Assembly: GCA_022684035.1 (NCBI GenBank)
Contig: JAJHSB010000011.1
Span: 1 to 50,741 of the forward strand
Length of the DNA stretch: 50,741 nucleotides
Direction: 5' to 3'
DNA from: Candidatus Acetothermia bacterium
GTDB lineage: Bacteria > Bipolaricaulota > Bipolaricaulia > UBA7950
Below the pieces are notes generated by a model. That model saw only the letters and a list, made by a program, of their open reading frames with translations. It had not been told where the DNA came from and did no database searches. Below are positions 8,361 to 17,943 of the stretch, in pieces. Every line of letters starts with the position of its first letter. Position 1 is the stretch's first letter. The position numbers and the translations under genes are program-made.

Positions 8361-11108
8361 ATGAATCTATACGATCTGCTTAAAATACCGACCAAGCCGG
8401 ATATGCATCGATTACTCCTTGTCGATGGTCATTCTACTCTCTATCGTGCTTTTTACGCTATATCTGGAATGACTTCTCCCGACGGGATGCCGGTCAACGC
8501 GATATACGGATTTACACGCATGTTGATCAAAGTAGTGGAGAAATTTCCTTCTGCCTATCTGGGAATAGCCTTTGACTCCGGGGGAAAGACATTTCGCCAC
8601 GATCTTTATCCCCAATACAAAGCAAATCGGACTGAGATGCCCGTGGAGCTGGCAGTACAAATTCCGGTCTTAAAGGAACTCTTAACGAAATTGGGAATCG
8701 CCCTCTTTGAACTACACGGAGTAGAGGCCGATGACATTCTCGCAACGATCGCCCGCGCTGCTGTAGTTGCAGAACTACATGTGGTCACTCTATCATCGGA
8801 TAAAGATCTCTCTCAGTTGGTCAACGACCATATTTCGCTCTTATACCCGACTCGCTCGGCGCCCGACGGCATGAAGCTGCTCGATCGCGTGGGAGTAGAA
8901 GAAGAATTCGGTGTTCTTCCGGAACAGATCATTGATTTTTTAGCTCTACAAGGAGATACTTCTGATAACGTTACCGGCGTTCCTGGCATCGGACCTAAGA
9001 TGGCGCAAATGCTCCTCAACCGCTTCGGTTCACTGGAGAAGATCATCGAGAAGATCGACCAAGTGGGAAATCAACGTGTACGAACCAACCTTAAATCCCA
9101 TTACGACAACCTGATCATCTCGCGGCGGTTAATGAGACTCTGCGATGAGATCAAAGTGGGCACAATCCCGGAAGACTGTCGTATCCGAAATATTGATCTT
9201 GCCGGACTACGCGAGATAATAGAGCGACTACAATTCCGTTCAATTGCTAACAAACTGGCATTAGAAAATCTTTTGCCACCTCCGGTTGCCGGCGAGAAAT
9301 CAACCGGGGTGGAACCAAAGATATTCTACGAGATGATTACGACACGAGCTGACTTAGAACGGATCATCAGGCACTTGAGTACTTGCGATACGATATCGAT
9401 CGATTTAGAGACGACGAGTCGTAATCCATTGGAAGCAGCGATCGTGGGAATTGCCCTTTCATCTGCGCCATATACCGGCTATTACATTCCGATCGACCAT
9501 ACTTATCCAACTGCCCCTGATCAATTACCTTTAGCTGCGGTGTTACAGGAGCTCCGCCCGCTCATCGAAGGAGAGAGACCAGTGCTCATCGGACAGAATA
9601 TTAAGTATGATCTCATCATTTTACAACGGTATGGGATTGTTCCAGCCGGGATCTCCTTCGATGCAATGATCGCTTCCTACCTCCTCGATCCCGATCGTCG
9701 CAGCTATGACCTGGCAACGATTGCCCGAGAACATCTGGGTTGTACCCTCACATCGTTCAAGGAGTTGACCGGTGGCAATGAGGATATGCGCCGCGTTCCA
9801 GTGGATAAAGCGATGATTTATGCTGTTACTGACACTGAGATAATCTTCCGGTTGCAAGCGAGATTGCTACCACAGTTAAAAGAGGCAGGGCTCTTACAAC
9901 TCTTCACCGATGTGGAGATTCCATTGATCGATGTCTTAGCCGCAATCGAACGCAACGGTATCACCCTCGATTCATACGAATTATACCGCCAGGGAGAAGA
10001 GATCGAAGCAGAACTGGCTTCAGTGGAGAAAACTCTGTTTGAGATTGCAGGCGAAGAATTTAACCCTAATTCGCCTAACCAAGTGAGAATGATCCTCTTT
10101 GAACGTCTCGGCCTGCCGGTAATCACCTCGACAAAGACGGGACCATCCACCAGCGCTCATGTGCTCTCCAAGCTGGCGTACTATCATCCCTTGCCATCAA
10201 AACTGATTGAATATCGCGAATTGCAGAAATTGCTCAACACTTATATCAAGCGACTTCCACAAGCGATCGACGCGCAGACCGGCAGAATTCACACATCGTT
10301 CCATCAGACGAGTACTGCTACTGGAAGACTCTCTTCTTCTGATCCTAATCTGCAGAATATCCCGACACGCACTAAGATCGGAGAGAGAATCAGAAGAGCA
10401 TTCATCGCTCCTACCGGCTCGCTGCTGATCGGGGCTGATTATTCGCAGATCGAATTGCGGCTACTGGCCCATTTGGCAGAAGACGAAACTCTGATCGCCA
10501 CCTTCATCGCCGGGAACGACCTACATCGAGTGACGGCAGCGGAGATCTTTGCCGTGCCGGAGCAGGCAGTTACCGCACAAATGCGGGATATGGCAAAACG
10601 AGTCAACTTCGGCATCATCTACGGTATCAGTCCGTATGGACTGGCAACGGACCTCAATCAAACCCCGGCAGAAGCAAAGTATTACATCGAACGTTTCTTC
10701 TCCGCCCATCCAAAGACACGGGATTATATTGAACGGATGATTAAGAGTGCGGAAGAGAAAGGATATGCTGAGACGATATTAGGCCGAAGACGCCCCTTGC
10801 ATTACATCAGATCGCAAGATAGGATACGCCGTAATTATGATCGCCGTAATGCGGTGAATACTCCAATCCAGGGGAGTGCGGCTGATTTGATCAAACTAGC
10901 GATGGTGAATCTGCACCGATCGATCACTCGTGGTAATCTTAAAGCGAAGATGCTTCTGCAAATCCATGATGAACTGATCTTCGAGGCAAAAGAGAACGAT
11001 TGCCAGGAGGCGATGGCGGTCATCAAAGAGGAGATGGAACGAGTCATTGAACTACGCGTACCATTAGCAGTTAAAATCCAGTGTGGCTATAATTGGAGCG
11101 AAATTTAA
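8361..11108 (+). CDS. polA: DNA polymerase I (5' nuclease, DEDD 3'-5' exonuclease and polymerase domains)
   Basis: LLLVDGHSTLYRAFYA, GVPGIGPKMA, SIDLETTSRNP, GADYSQIELRLLAHL, MAKRVNFGIIYGISPYGLA, LQIHDELIFEA. Confidence 0.96.
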   Translation: MNLYDLLKIPTKPDMHRLLLVDGHSTLYRAFYAISGMTSPDGMPVNAIYGFTRMLIKVVEKFPSAYLGIAFDSGGKTFRHDLYPQYKANRTEMPVELAVQIPVLKELLTKLGIALFELHGVEADDILATIARAAVVAELHVVTLSSDKDLSQLVNDHISLLYPTRSAPDGMKLLDRVGVEEEFGVLPEQIIDFLALQGDTSDNVTGVPGIGPKMAQMLLNRFGSLEKIIEKIDQVGNQRVRTNLKSHYDNLIISRRLMRLCDEIKVGTIPEDCRIRNIDLAGLREIIERLQFRSIANKLALENLLPPPVAGEKSTGVEPKIFYEMITTRADLERIIRHLSTCDTISIDLETTSRNPLEAAIVGIALSSAPYTGYYIPIDHTYPTAPDQLPLAAVLQELRPLIEGERPVLIGQNIKYDLIILQRYGIVPAGISFDAMIASYLLDPDRRSYDLATIAREHLGCTLTSFKELTGGNEDMRRVPVDKAMIYAVTDTEIIFRLQARLLPQLKEAGLLQLFTDVEIPLIDVLAAIERNGITLDSYELYRQGEEIEAELASVEKTLFEIAGEEFNPNSPNQVRMILFERLGLPVITSTKTGPSTSAHVLSKLAYYHPLPSKLIEYRELQKLLNTYIKRLPQAIDAQTGRIHTSFHQTSTATGRLSSSDPNLQNIPTRTKIGERIRRAFIAPTGSLLIGADYSQIELRLLAHLAEDETLIATFIAGNDLHRVTAAEIFAVPEQAVTAQMRDMAKRVNFGIIYGISPYGLATDLNQTPAEAKYYIERFFSAHPKTRDYIERMIKSAEEKGYAETILGRRRPLHYIRSQDRIRRNYDRRNAVNTPIQGSAADLIKLAMVNLHRSITRGNLKAKMLLQIHDELIFEAKENDCQEAMAVIKEEMERVIELRVPLAVKIQCGYNWSEI

Positions 11109-11147
11109 ATCGGAGGTCTTATTGTACTCAAAGTAGGATATTGGCTG

Positions 11148-11348
11148 TTGATCGCGGCCGGCAGTGCTGTCGTCGGGTATATCCTCTACCATTTGGTGAG
11201 AATGCTTGTAACCTTTCCTGGCATTCCACTCTTCTTTCGCATTTCCATATTGGTCGGAGGAGCAGGGGTGATCATCGTTATTCTCAGGTTAATTAGAGAA
11301 CGGATCAAGAAACGTAAGGGGGAACACGATGCTGATTATAACGACTGA
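11148..11348 (+). CDS. Small two-TM membrane protein; start uncertain
   Basis: Short ORF between polA and the YbjQ-family gene, overlapping the latter. Confidence 0.5.
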   Translation: MIAAGSAVVGYILYHLVRMLVTFPGIPLFFRISILVGGAGVIIVILRLIRERIKKRKGEHDADYND

Positions 11349-11646
11349 ACAGATTCCAGGTCAGAAGATAGATCAGGCCTTAGGATTAGTGAAAGGGAGC
11401 ACGATCCGCGCCCGTCATATCGGTAAAGATATCCTAGCTGGTCTGCGGAATATCGTTGGCGGCGAGATTGAGGAATACACACAGATGCTCAATCAGGTGC
11501 GCAAAGAAGCGATCACGCGGATGGTCCGCGAGGCTGAGGAGTTGAATGCCGACGCAATCATTGGCGTGCGTTTTACCTCGGCACAGACAATGGCTGGTGC
11601 GGCCGAGATCCTCGTTTATGGAACAGCGGTCAAGCTGAGTAAATGA
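11329..11646 (+). CDS. YbjQ/UPF0145 family protein
   Basis: LIITTEQIPGQKIDQALGLVKGSTIRARHIGKDILAGLRNIVGGEIEEYTQML typical of YbjQ. Confidence 0.9.
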   Translation: MLIITTEQIPGQKIDQALGLVKGSTIRARHIGKDILAGLRNIVGGEIEEYTQMLNQVRKEAITRMVREAEELNADAIIGVRFTSAQTMAGAAEILVYGTAVKLSK

Positions 11647-11688
11647 TCATTAACAATCGATCAGCCGTCCTGATAATTTGCCTCAATT

Positions 11689-12378
11689 TTGCTTAAGGAG
11701 CCTCTTATCATCACTCACAAACGGATCAAAGATTTACCGAATTTTGACCGGCCGCGCGAAAAGCTTGTACAACGCGGAGTAGAAGCGCTTTCTGATACCG
11801 AATTATTGGCAATTCTGCTCGGTAGCGGCAGCAAAAAGCGGACTGTGCTGGAACTTGCTGCCGCAATCCTAACGAGGATAGACCATCGTATTGACCAGTT
11901 GACCGTTGCGGCATTACAAGAGGTTGATGGTGTCGGACAGGCCAAGGCATGTCAAATTGTCGCTGCACTTGAATTCGCTCGACGCTATCTATCCAATCGA
12001 AGAACAGTGATCAGTAAACCGGCTGATATCCTTCCGTTCATCAATCATATCGCGGCCAAAAAACAAGAATACTTTATCTGTGTTTCGCTTAACGGTGCTA
12101 ATGAAATAATTGCCAGTCGGGTCGTCACTGTCGGTCTACTTACTTCCAATCAAGTTCATCCGCGCGAAGTCTTTGCTGATCCTATTGTCGATCGAGCCGC
12201 AGCAGTGATCTTAGCTCACAACCATCCTTCTGGCACGTTAAAGCCGAGCGATGACGATATTCAGGTGACGCAACGACTCATCAAATCAGGAAAAATATTG
12301 GGAATTGAGGTCCTTGATCATATTATAGTAACTCAGGATGGTCATATTTCGTTGCTCCAAAATTCAGCAGTCGCATGA
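11689..12378 (+). CDS. radC: DNA repair protein RadC (JAB/MPN domain); start uncertain
   Basis: RPREKLVQRGVEALSDTELLAILLGSG and VILAHNHPSGTLKPSDDDI. Confidence 0.93.
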   Translation: MLKEPLIITHKRIKDLPNFDRPREKLVQRGVEALSDTELLAILLGSGSKKRTVLELAAAILTRIDHRIDQLTVAALQEVDGVGQAKACQIVAALEFARRYLSNRRTVISKPADILPFINHIAAKKQEYFICVSLNGANEIIASRVVTVGLLTSNQVHPREVFADPIVDRAAAVILAHNHPSGTLKPSDDDIQVTQRLIKSGKILGIEVLDHIIVTQDGHISLLQNSAVA

Positions 12379-12420
12379 CAGATCTCTCCGGTGAGAGGAA
12401 CGGTTGCAGATTAAAAAATA

Positions 12421-12572
12421 TGAATAAACCGCAGAGAACGCAAAGGGCGCTGAGAGAGATAAAAAATAAGAACTCTGTCTCCTCTGCGGTTAATTATCCA
12501 TAACATAGACTAACGAGAAGGGAAAAATCACGAAGACTTAAGTGGGCAAATAGTCTATACTTTCCCATACCT
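12421..12572. repeat. Direct repeat copy 1 (~150 bp) with internal inverted arms (ACCGCAGAGAACGCAAAG … CTCTGCGGTT)
   Basis: Near-copy at 14992-15130; both end in AAGACTTAAGTGGGCAAATANTCTATACTTTCCNATACCT. Confidence 0.85.
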
Positions 12573-12592
12573 TCACAAAAGGAGAATCGCAG

Positions 12593-14830
12593 ATGGTCAA
12601 AAGAAAACTATGCCTTGCCGATCTATATAAACTTAACCGAGTTAGCCAACCAACGATAACGCCGGATGGAAAACGGGTTGCATTCATCGTTGAGGGCTAC
12701 TTACAGAAAGATAATAAGCAATACCAAAACCTCTGGCTGGTTGAGACAGACGGAAATGGAATGCCTCACCGATTAACGCGCAGTAAAACGAGTGACTCTC
12801 TGCCAGCTTGGTCACCAGATGGCAGGTTCCTCGCCTTTCTCTCTACCAGAGAGCATGAGATTGAGGTCAAGGAAGCGCTGGAAGAGGAAAAGAAAGATAG
12901 CGATAAAAAAGATGATAAGGGTGACGACAAACCGAAACCACAGATCTGGATCTTTGACATGGAAAGAGGCGGTGAGCCACGCCAGCTGACCGTGCGGGAG
13001 GAGGGGGTGGAGAAATTCGATTGGTCTCCAGACAGCTCGCAGCTCGTCTTCTCCTCTCGTGATCCGGATAAACCGCAGAGAGAGTATCTGAAGAGCATCC
13101 GCGGCAAAGGGAAGATAAAAAAAGATAAAGGACCATTGGTGATTGACCGCACACAACACAAGCATGATTCGCAAGGATTTCTCGATGATGTGCGGACACA
13201 TCTATTTATCGTTGAGCGCGAAAGTCGCGCTGTAAGAAGACTGACAAGTGGTCCGTGTAATGAGACTGCACCACGCTGGTCTCCGGATGGTAATTGGATC
13301 GCCTTTATCTCCAACCGTACCGGTAATGCCGATAATAATCTGCGCTCCGACCTATGGCTGATCAACCCCAGTGGCAAAGCAACCAGACGAATGACATTCG
13401 GTGATTTGGCGGTCAGTTCGCCGCGCTGGTCGCCTGACAGTAAATATGTGGCATTTCTCTCCAGTTGTGAACCGGAAAATACTTACCGTTTGCAACATCT
13501 GATGGTTATTGATCTTAAGAAGGGTGAAGAGATCTGTGATCTGGCACAGTCTGTCGGTGTAGGATGGACGAGTCTCAGTGGAGTTGTGCCTGATGGTGAG
13601 AATGGCGATCCAGTAGCGCGTGCACGCGTATACCCGGTATCGGAAAGACAGACTCCGGCACAGATACTTACTGCGCACCTCGATCGACCGGTCATCGGCG
13701 CGCCATTATGGCTCAGTAATGAAGAGATCATCGTCTTGATGGGCGATCGTGGGCAGACCCGGCTGGTCAAAACATCTTTGGCTGGCAATGCGGAGTTTGT
13801 TTTCCCAATTAATGATCGGATGTGCACCTTATCTTATGGTGCCTGTGATGGAGCAAGCGGGACGCTCGTGCTGGGAATCGACCGGCCGAACAGTGGAGCT
13901 AATCTCTTCGCGCTTCGCACAGCGGATTTGGGGAAAGAGACGGTCGACAAAAATGTTGTGCAACTGACAAGTTTTAATCAGAGAATCTTCGATGGATTGG
14001 AGACCGCTGGTTATCAGCGCATCGAATATAAGAACAGCGATGAAGTAACGATTGAAGCACTCGTTGCTCTGCCGCCAGGGTGGAACCCGGGTGACAAGCC
14101 ACTACCGCTGTTAGCAGATATTCACGGCGGACCGATGACCTATGATAGTCCCTTGTTTAAGTTTGATACGCAGTACTGGGCTGCGCAAGGGTATATCGTG
14201 TTAATGGTCAACTACCGTGGTTCAACTTCCTATGGCGAGGAGTTTTGCACTGTGATCAGAGGAGAATGGGGTCCGCGTGAACACGACGATCTGATCTGCG
14301 GTGTAAACGAACTAGTCAAACGTGGCTGGGCCGATCAACAGCGACTCTTCTGTACCGGTTTCTCCCAGGGCGGGGTCATGACCAACTGGGCAGTCGGCCA
14401 TACCGATATATTTCGTGCAGCGGCGAGTGAACACGGGTTATGGGATTATGTCGCTGCCTTCGGTACCGATGATTGCCATCTCTGGTGGCAGGATGACTTA
14501 GGAGTCCCATGGCAAAACGAAGATCAGTACCGACGCATCTCTCCGATGTCCGGAGCGACAAAGATCAATACTCCTCTGCTGATCATGGCCGGCGAGCACG
14601 ACTGGCGCTGCCCGCTCTCTCAGGCAGAGCAACTTTATATCACACTGAAGAAACGAGGAATTCCCACGCGACTCGTTATCTACCAGAACGAGAAACACGC
14701 TATCAGTACACCGAAACGGGCGATCGATCGCATCCAGCGTATTAGTCAGTGGTTCGTTGCCTATGGCGGGTATCCCTTCACCGACACCACCGCACGGGGA
14801 TATCCAGATCCAGATAAGACTGACGACTGA
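12593..14830 (+). CDS. S9 family peptidase (WD40-like beta propeller plus prolyl oligopeptidase domain)
   Basis: PAWSPDGRFLAFLS repeats; IHGGPMTYD, CTGFSQGGVMTNW, GEHDWRCPLSQAEQLYITLKKRGIPTRLVIYQNEKHA. Confidence 0.92.
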   Translation: MVKRKLCLADLYKLNRVSQPTITPDGKRVAFIVEGYLQKDNKQYQNLWLVETDGNGMPHRLTRSKTSDSLPAWSPDGRFLAFLSTREHEIEVKEALEEEKKDSDKKDDKGDDKPKPQIWIFDMERGGEPRQLTVREEGVEKFDWSPDSSQLVFSSRDPDKPQREYLKSIRGKGKIKKDKGPLVIDRTQHKHDSQGFLDDVRTHLFIVERESRAVRRLTSGPCNETAPRWSPDGNWIAFISNRTGNADNNLRSDLWLINPSGKATRRMTFGDLAVSSPRWSPDSKYVAFLSSCEPENTYRLQHLMVIDLKKGEEICDLAQSVGVGWTSLSGVVPDGENGDPVARARVYPVSERQTPAQILTAHLDRPVIGAPLWLSNEEIIVLMGDRGQTRLVKTSLAGNAEFVFPINDRMCTLSYGACDGASGTLVLGIDRPNSGANLFALRTADLGKETVDKNVVQLTSFNQRIFDGLETAGYQRIEYKNSDEVTIEALVALPPGWNPGDKPLPLLADIHGGPMTYDSPLFKFDTQYWAAQGYIVLMVNYRGSTSYGEEFCTVIRGEWGPREHDDLICGVNELVKRGWADQQRLFCTGFSQGGVMTNWAVGHTDIFRAAASEHGLWDYVAAFGTDDCHLWWQDDLGVPWQNEDQYRRISPMSGATKINTPLLIMAGEHDWRCPLSQAEQLYITLKKRGIPTRLVIYQNEKHAISTPKRAIDRIQRISQWFVAYGGYPFTDTTARGYPDPDKTDD

Positions 14831-14991
14831 AAGGTGAAGTCTACAGGCTGACAGTTAGCTTTATCATCTCCCTTACTCCAGGATAACTTAAAAGTTGCTT
14901 GAGGCAGGGAACCTTAAGCCCAAGCTTCTGAGGTTTGGTAATGATGGCCGTGAGAAGATTTTGCTTGATCGCCTCGGTGAAATGTTAGCGT

Positions 14992-15130
14992 ATGAATAAA
15001 CTGCAGAGGACGCAAAGAGCGCTGAGAGATAAAAATAAGAATTCTGTGTCCTCTGCGGTTAAATATACTAACGAGGAGGAAAAGATAATAAAGACTTAAG
15101 TGGGCAAATATTCTATACTTTCCTATACCT
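14992..15130. repeat. Direct repeat copy 2, between the S9 peptidase and sbtA
   Basis: TGAATAAACTGCAGAGGACGCAAAGAGCGCTGAGAG…AAGACTTAAGTGGGCAAATATTCTATACTTTCCTATACCT. Confidence 0.85.
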
Positions 15131-15280
15131 CAAGAAGATGACGGAAGCAGGCTCGTCTGTTGACTACTTCATGGAGGAAGTGTACAATAAGCACCAATGT
15201 GATATACGGCTATGTTCCGTCAAGAGAGTTTAAACGACAGCTGGTTGAACGAGCATTAGCTAAAGATCAGGAGGTCATGA

Positions 15281-16264
15281 ATGGACTTACTCGACTTAAT
15301 ATTAACACAAGTTCTCTCTCCGCCAATACTCTTCTTTGCATTGGGTATGATGGCTAGTTTAGTGAAATCTGATTTAAAGATACCTGAAAGCATGAGCATT
15401 GCAATGCTGATCTTTTTATTAGCTGCTATCGGGTTGGATGGCGGAGTAGGAATTTCAAAAGTCGGCATAGGAGCAGTGTTGGCGCCGGCAGCTGCGGCTA
15501 TGTTTTTGGGTGTGAGTATAGTGCTGCTGGGATTTACTATCTTAACTAAGCTCAAATTCAATATCGCTAATGCCGGAGGGATCAGTGGACACTATGGTGC
15601 CGTGAGTGCAGCAACGATGGTTGCTGGGCTTGCTTTCTTGGATGGCCGCGGAGTACCTTATGAAGCATTTATACCTGCTCTATATCCGATGATGGATAGC
15701 CCAGCCATACTCACAGCTATACTCTTAACCCGCTTTGCCCTGGCAAAAGCGAAACTGGGCACTGACGTGAAGATAAAGACGCGGCAACTCATTAAGGAGA
15801 GTGTGCTTGGAAAAGCGGTCTTGCTTCTGATAGCCAGCATGATCATCGGTTATGTTGCAGGGTATAGGGGGGCAGCGCCTGTTAAGCCGTTCTTTGACGG
15901 TATGTTTAAAGGGGTGTTATGTCTGTTCTTACTTGATATGGGGATAGTCGCAGCTGCCCGATTGAAGGAATGGAAAGAAGTCGGGACTCGTTTGTTAGTC
16001 TTCGCATTGGTGATGCCGCCAATCCATGGTATTGCCGGAGTACTCTTCGGCTCTTTGACCGGGCTGAGTGCGGGTGGGGCGACAATGCTTGGCGTGCTTG
16101 CGGGCAGCGCTTCCTATATCTCAGCCCCAGCAGCAATACGAGCAGCGATCCCCGAGGCGAATCCCTCGCTCTCCCTCACTGCATCGGTGGCATTAACCTT
16201 TCCGTTTAATATCATCATCGGGATCCCGCTCTATGCTGCAGTTGCGCAAATGATAATCGGATAA
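15281..16264 (+). CDS. sbtA: SbtA-family (DUF897) sodium-dependent bicarbonate transporter
   Basis: ISGHYGAVSAATMVAGLAFL, ALYPMMDSPAILTAI and overall multi-TM pattern of SbtA. Confidence 0.88.
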   Translation: MDLLDLILTQVLSPPILFFALGMMASLVKSDLKIPESMSIAMLIFLLAAIGLDGGVGISKVGIGAVLAPAAAAMFLGVSIVLLGFTILTKLKFNIANAGGISGHYGAVSAATMVAGLAFLDGRGVPYEAFIPALYPMMDSPAILTAILLTRFALAKAKLGTDVKIKTRQLIKESVLGKAVLLLIASMIIGYVAGYRGAAPVKPFFDGMFKGVLCLFLLDMGIVAAARLKEWKEVGTRLLVFALVMPPIHGIAGVLFGSLTGLSAGGATMLGVLAGSASYISAPAAIRAAIPEANPSLSLTASVALTFPFNIIIGIPLYAAVAQMIIG

Positions 16265-16272
16265 AAGGAGAG

Positions 16273-16632
16273 GTGAATGTCGTGGAATTCCATAAGGCAA
16301 AACAAGTGGTGATTGTAACAGAGGCATCTATATTGGACGATGTCATAACGACGGTAACCAAACTTGGTGCTGTTGGTTACACTATCCAAAATGCTACGGG
16401 CAAAGCCCACAGATGGGGTGCAAGGCTTGGAAATTATCCAGGCGGTCTGTTTGATAACGTCAGAATAGATGTCATAACAATATCTGAAGAATTAGCTAAA
16501 ACAATCGCTGTTGAAATTATGAAGCAATTCTTTAAAAACCATGCCGGTATAGTCTACCTGCTGGATGTGGAGATAATCAGAAAGGAAAAGTTCGCTGCGG
16601 GCCATGAAGGGAGTTCGTGTTGCTACACGTAA
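16273..16632 (+). CDS. SbtB-like PII-family regulator (GTG start)
   Basis: PII-like protein with GARLGNYPGGLFDNVRID, 8 bp after sbtA. Confidence 0.82.
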   Translation: MNVVEFHKAKQVVIVTEASILDDVITTVTKLGAVGYTIQNATGKAHRWGARLGNYPGGLFDNVRIDVITISEELAKTIAVEIMKQFFKNHAGIVYLLDVEIIRKEKFAAGHEGSSCCYT

Positions 16633-16904
16633 AAATGCACTCCAAAGTTTGGGTATTTTGCTTAACCTCCTTGCTTGATTCTCTCTTTGCAAGCGCAAGC
16701 TTGTTCAATTCGTCTGGCATTCTGGTGATCTCCCTTTTCAGCTTTACCTGATCCTCTTCAACTGTGCTTGCGCTGATTTAGCTTAGCAGGTGGTGCAGAA
16801 TTCTACCCGCACTTCCATGCCTTCACCTCTAATTTTTAAGTACATTTTCCATTTGAGATATTGATACGATTCGGAATTCGTTTTTAGTGCGATAATTCGA
16901 TTCC

Positions 16905-16933
16905 TTGACATCCTTTCAGATATGTGTTATATT
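16905..16933 (+). promoter_or_regulatory. Promoter TTGACA-N17-TATATT of rex
   Basis: TTGACA 16905-16910, 17-bp spacer, TATATT 16928-16933. Confidence 0.7.
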
Positions 16934-16952
16934 TCGTGTAAAAAAGCACGAA
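16933..16952. promoter_or_regulatory. Palindrome TTCGTG-TAAAAAAG-CACGAA at the rex start region; candidate autoregulatory operator
   Basis: Perfect 6-bp arms overlapping the 3' end of the -10 box. Confidence 0.5.
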
Positions 16953-16963
16953 GTTGCCTAACA

Positions 16964-17623
16964 ATGAATCAGAAATGTAACAAGCAAGTTCTTATACCCC
17001 GGCCTGCCTTAGAGCGCATGCCGGTCTACTATCGCTGCTTGATGAAAGCTATCGACGAAGGGACGCCTTTTGTCTCTTCCGATGAGCTTGGCCGGAGTGT
17101 TGGTGTACCTGGCGTGCAAGTGCGCAAGGATCTGAGCTATCTCTCGGGATACGGCCGGCCGGGGGTAGGCTACGTTGCCCGATCTCTGGCATCCTATTTG
17201 GAGGAATTTTTGGGGCTGATCAATGACAAAGAGGCAGTGTTAGTAGGTGTGGGCAACTTGGGCCGGGCGCTGGCTCTCTACCCTGGGTTTGCGAGATATG
17301 GGTTGCAGATCATTGCTCTGTTTGATAACGATCTCGCCAAGGTCGGGCAAATCATCGGTGGCCACCAGATTTTGCCGATGGAAAGGCTTGCCAACCTATC
17401 CCGACGGCTGCATATTCAGATAGGGATCATCACCGTGCCGGCCCCGGTTGCCCAGGAGGTCGCCGAGGCGATGATCGCCGGAGGCATCAAGATGATCTGG
17501 AACTTCGCGCCGTGTCGTCTCGTGGTGCCAGAGGATGTGTTGGTCAAGAATGAAGATTTGGCCGCTCAACTGGCCATGCTCTCGTACCACATCACATGTC
17601 GCAAGGTTGGCTATGTCAGGTGA
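16964..17623 (+). CDS. rex: Redox-sensing transcriptional repressor Rex
   Basis: N-terminal winged helix (SSDELGRSVGVPGVQVRKDLSYLSGYGRPGVGY) and Rossmann VLVGVGNLGRALALYPGF. The ORF is open from 16922, but that ATG lies inside the promoter. Confidence 0.9.
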   Translation: MNQKCNKQVLIPRPALERMPVYYRCLMKAIDEGTPFVSSDELGRSVGVPGVQVRKDLSYLSGYGRPGVGYVARSLASYLEEFLGLINDKEAVLVGVGNLGRALALYPGFARYGLQIIALFDNDLAKVGQIIGGHQILPMERLANLSRRLHIQIGIITVPAPVAQEVAEAMIAGGIKMIWNFAPCRLVVPEDVLVKNEDLAAQLAMLSYHITCRKVGYVR

Positions 17624-17662
17624 AGTGGGAAAGGAAGACGCCAGACGCCCGGAGGAAGATTA

Positions 17663-17914
17663 ATGCTGACGATTGTCATTTACGTAGGAAGTTCGTATTA
17701 CGTGCGCGGATCAGACACAGTGGCCGAGGTATTTGAACAGCTGATTGAACAGGAAAATCTGAGTGATCAGGTAGAGTTAACGGGCGCCTTCTGCATTGAA
17801 TTCTGTTCTATGGGGGGTGTCCGTGCGCTTGGGCGACCAAGTGTATTCCGAGGTTTATCCTGAGGATGCCGAAGCCGTTTTCTATAACGAGGGGGTATCC
17901 CGCGGAGAAGATTA
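17663..17914 (+). pseudogene. NuoE/thioredoxin-like [2Fe-2S] ferredoxin, frameshifted and missing the first cluster Cys
   Basis: IYVGSSYYVRG…LTGAFCIEFCSMG then frameshift at a G6 run; removing one G continues as VSVRLGDQVYSEVYPEDAEAVFYNEGVSRGED*. Confidence 0.7.
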
Positions 17915-17943
17915 ACTAAACTATTTAAAAGGAGATTTTCTCA

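Noticed and set aside
9818-10150. Minus-strand ORF inside polA
   Set aside because: Antisense shadow of polA.
12766-13377. Minus-strand ORF (203 aa) and overlapping antisense ORFs within the S9 peptidase
   Set aside because: Shadow ORFs of a well-supported gene; no family resemblance.
15160-15357. 65-aa ORF preceding sbtA as a real gene
   Set aside because: Overlaps the sbtA start in another frame, has no RBS or family resemblance.
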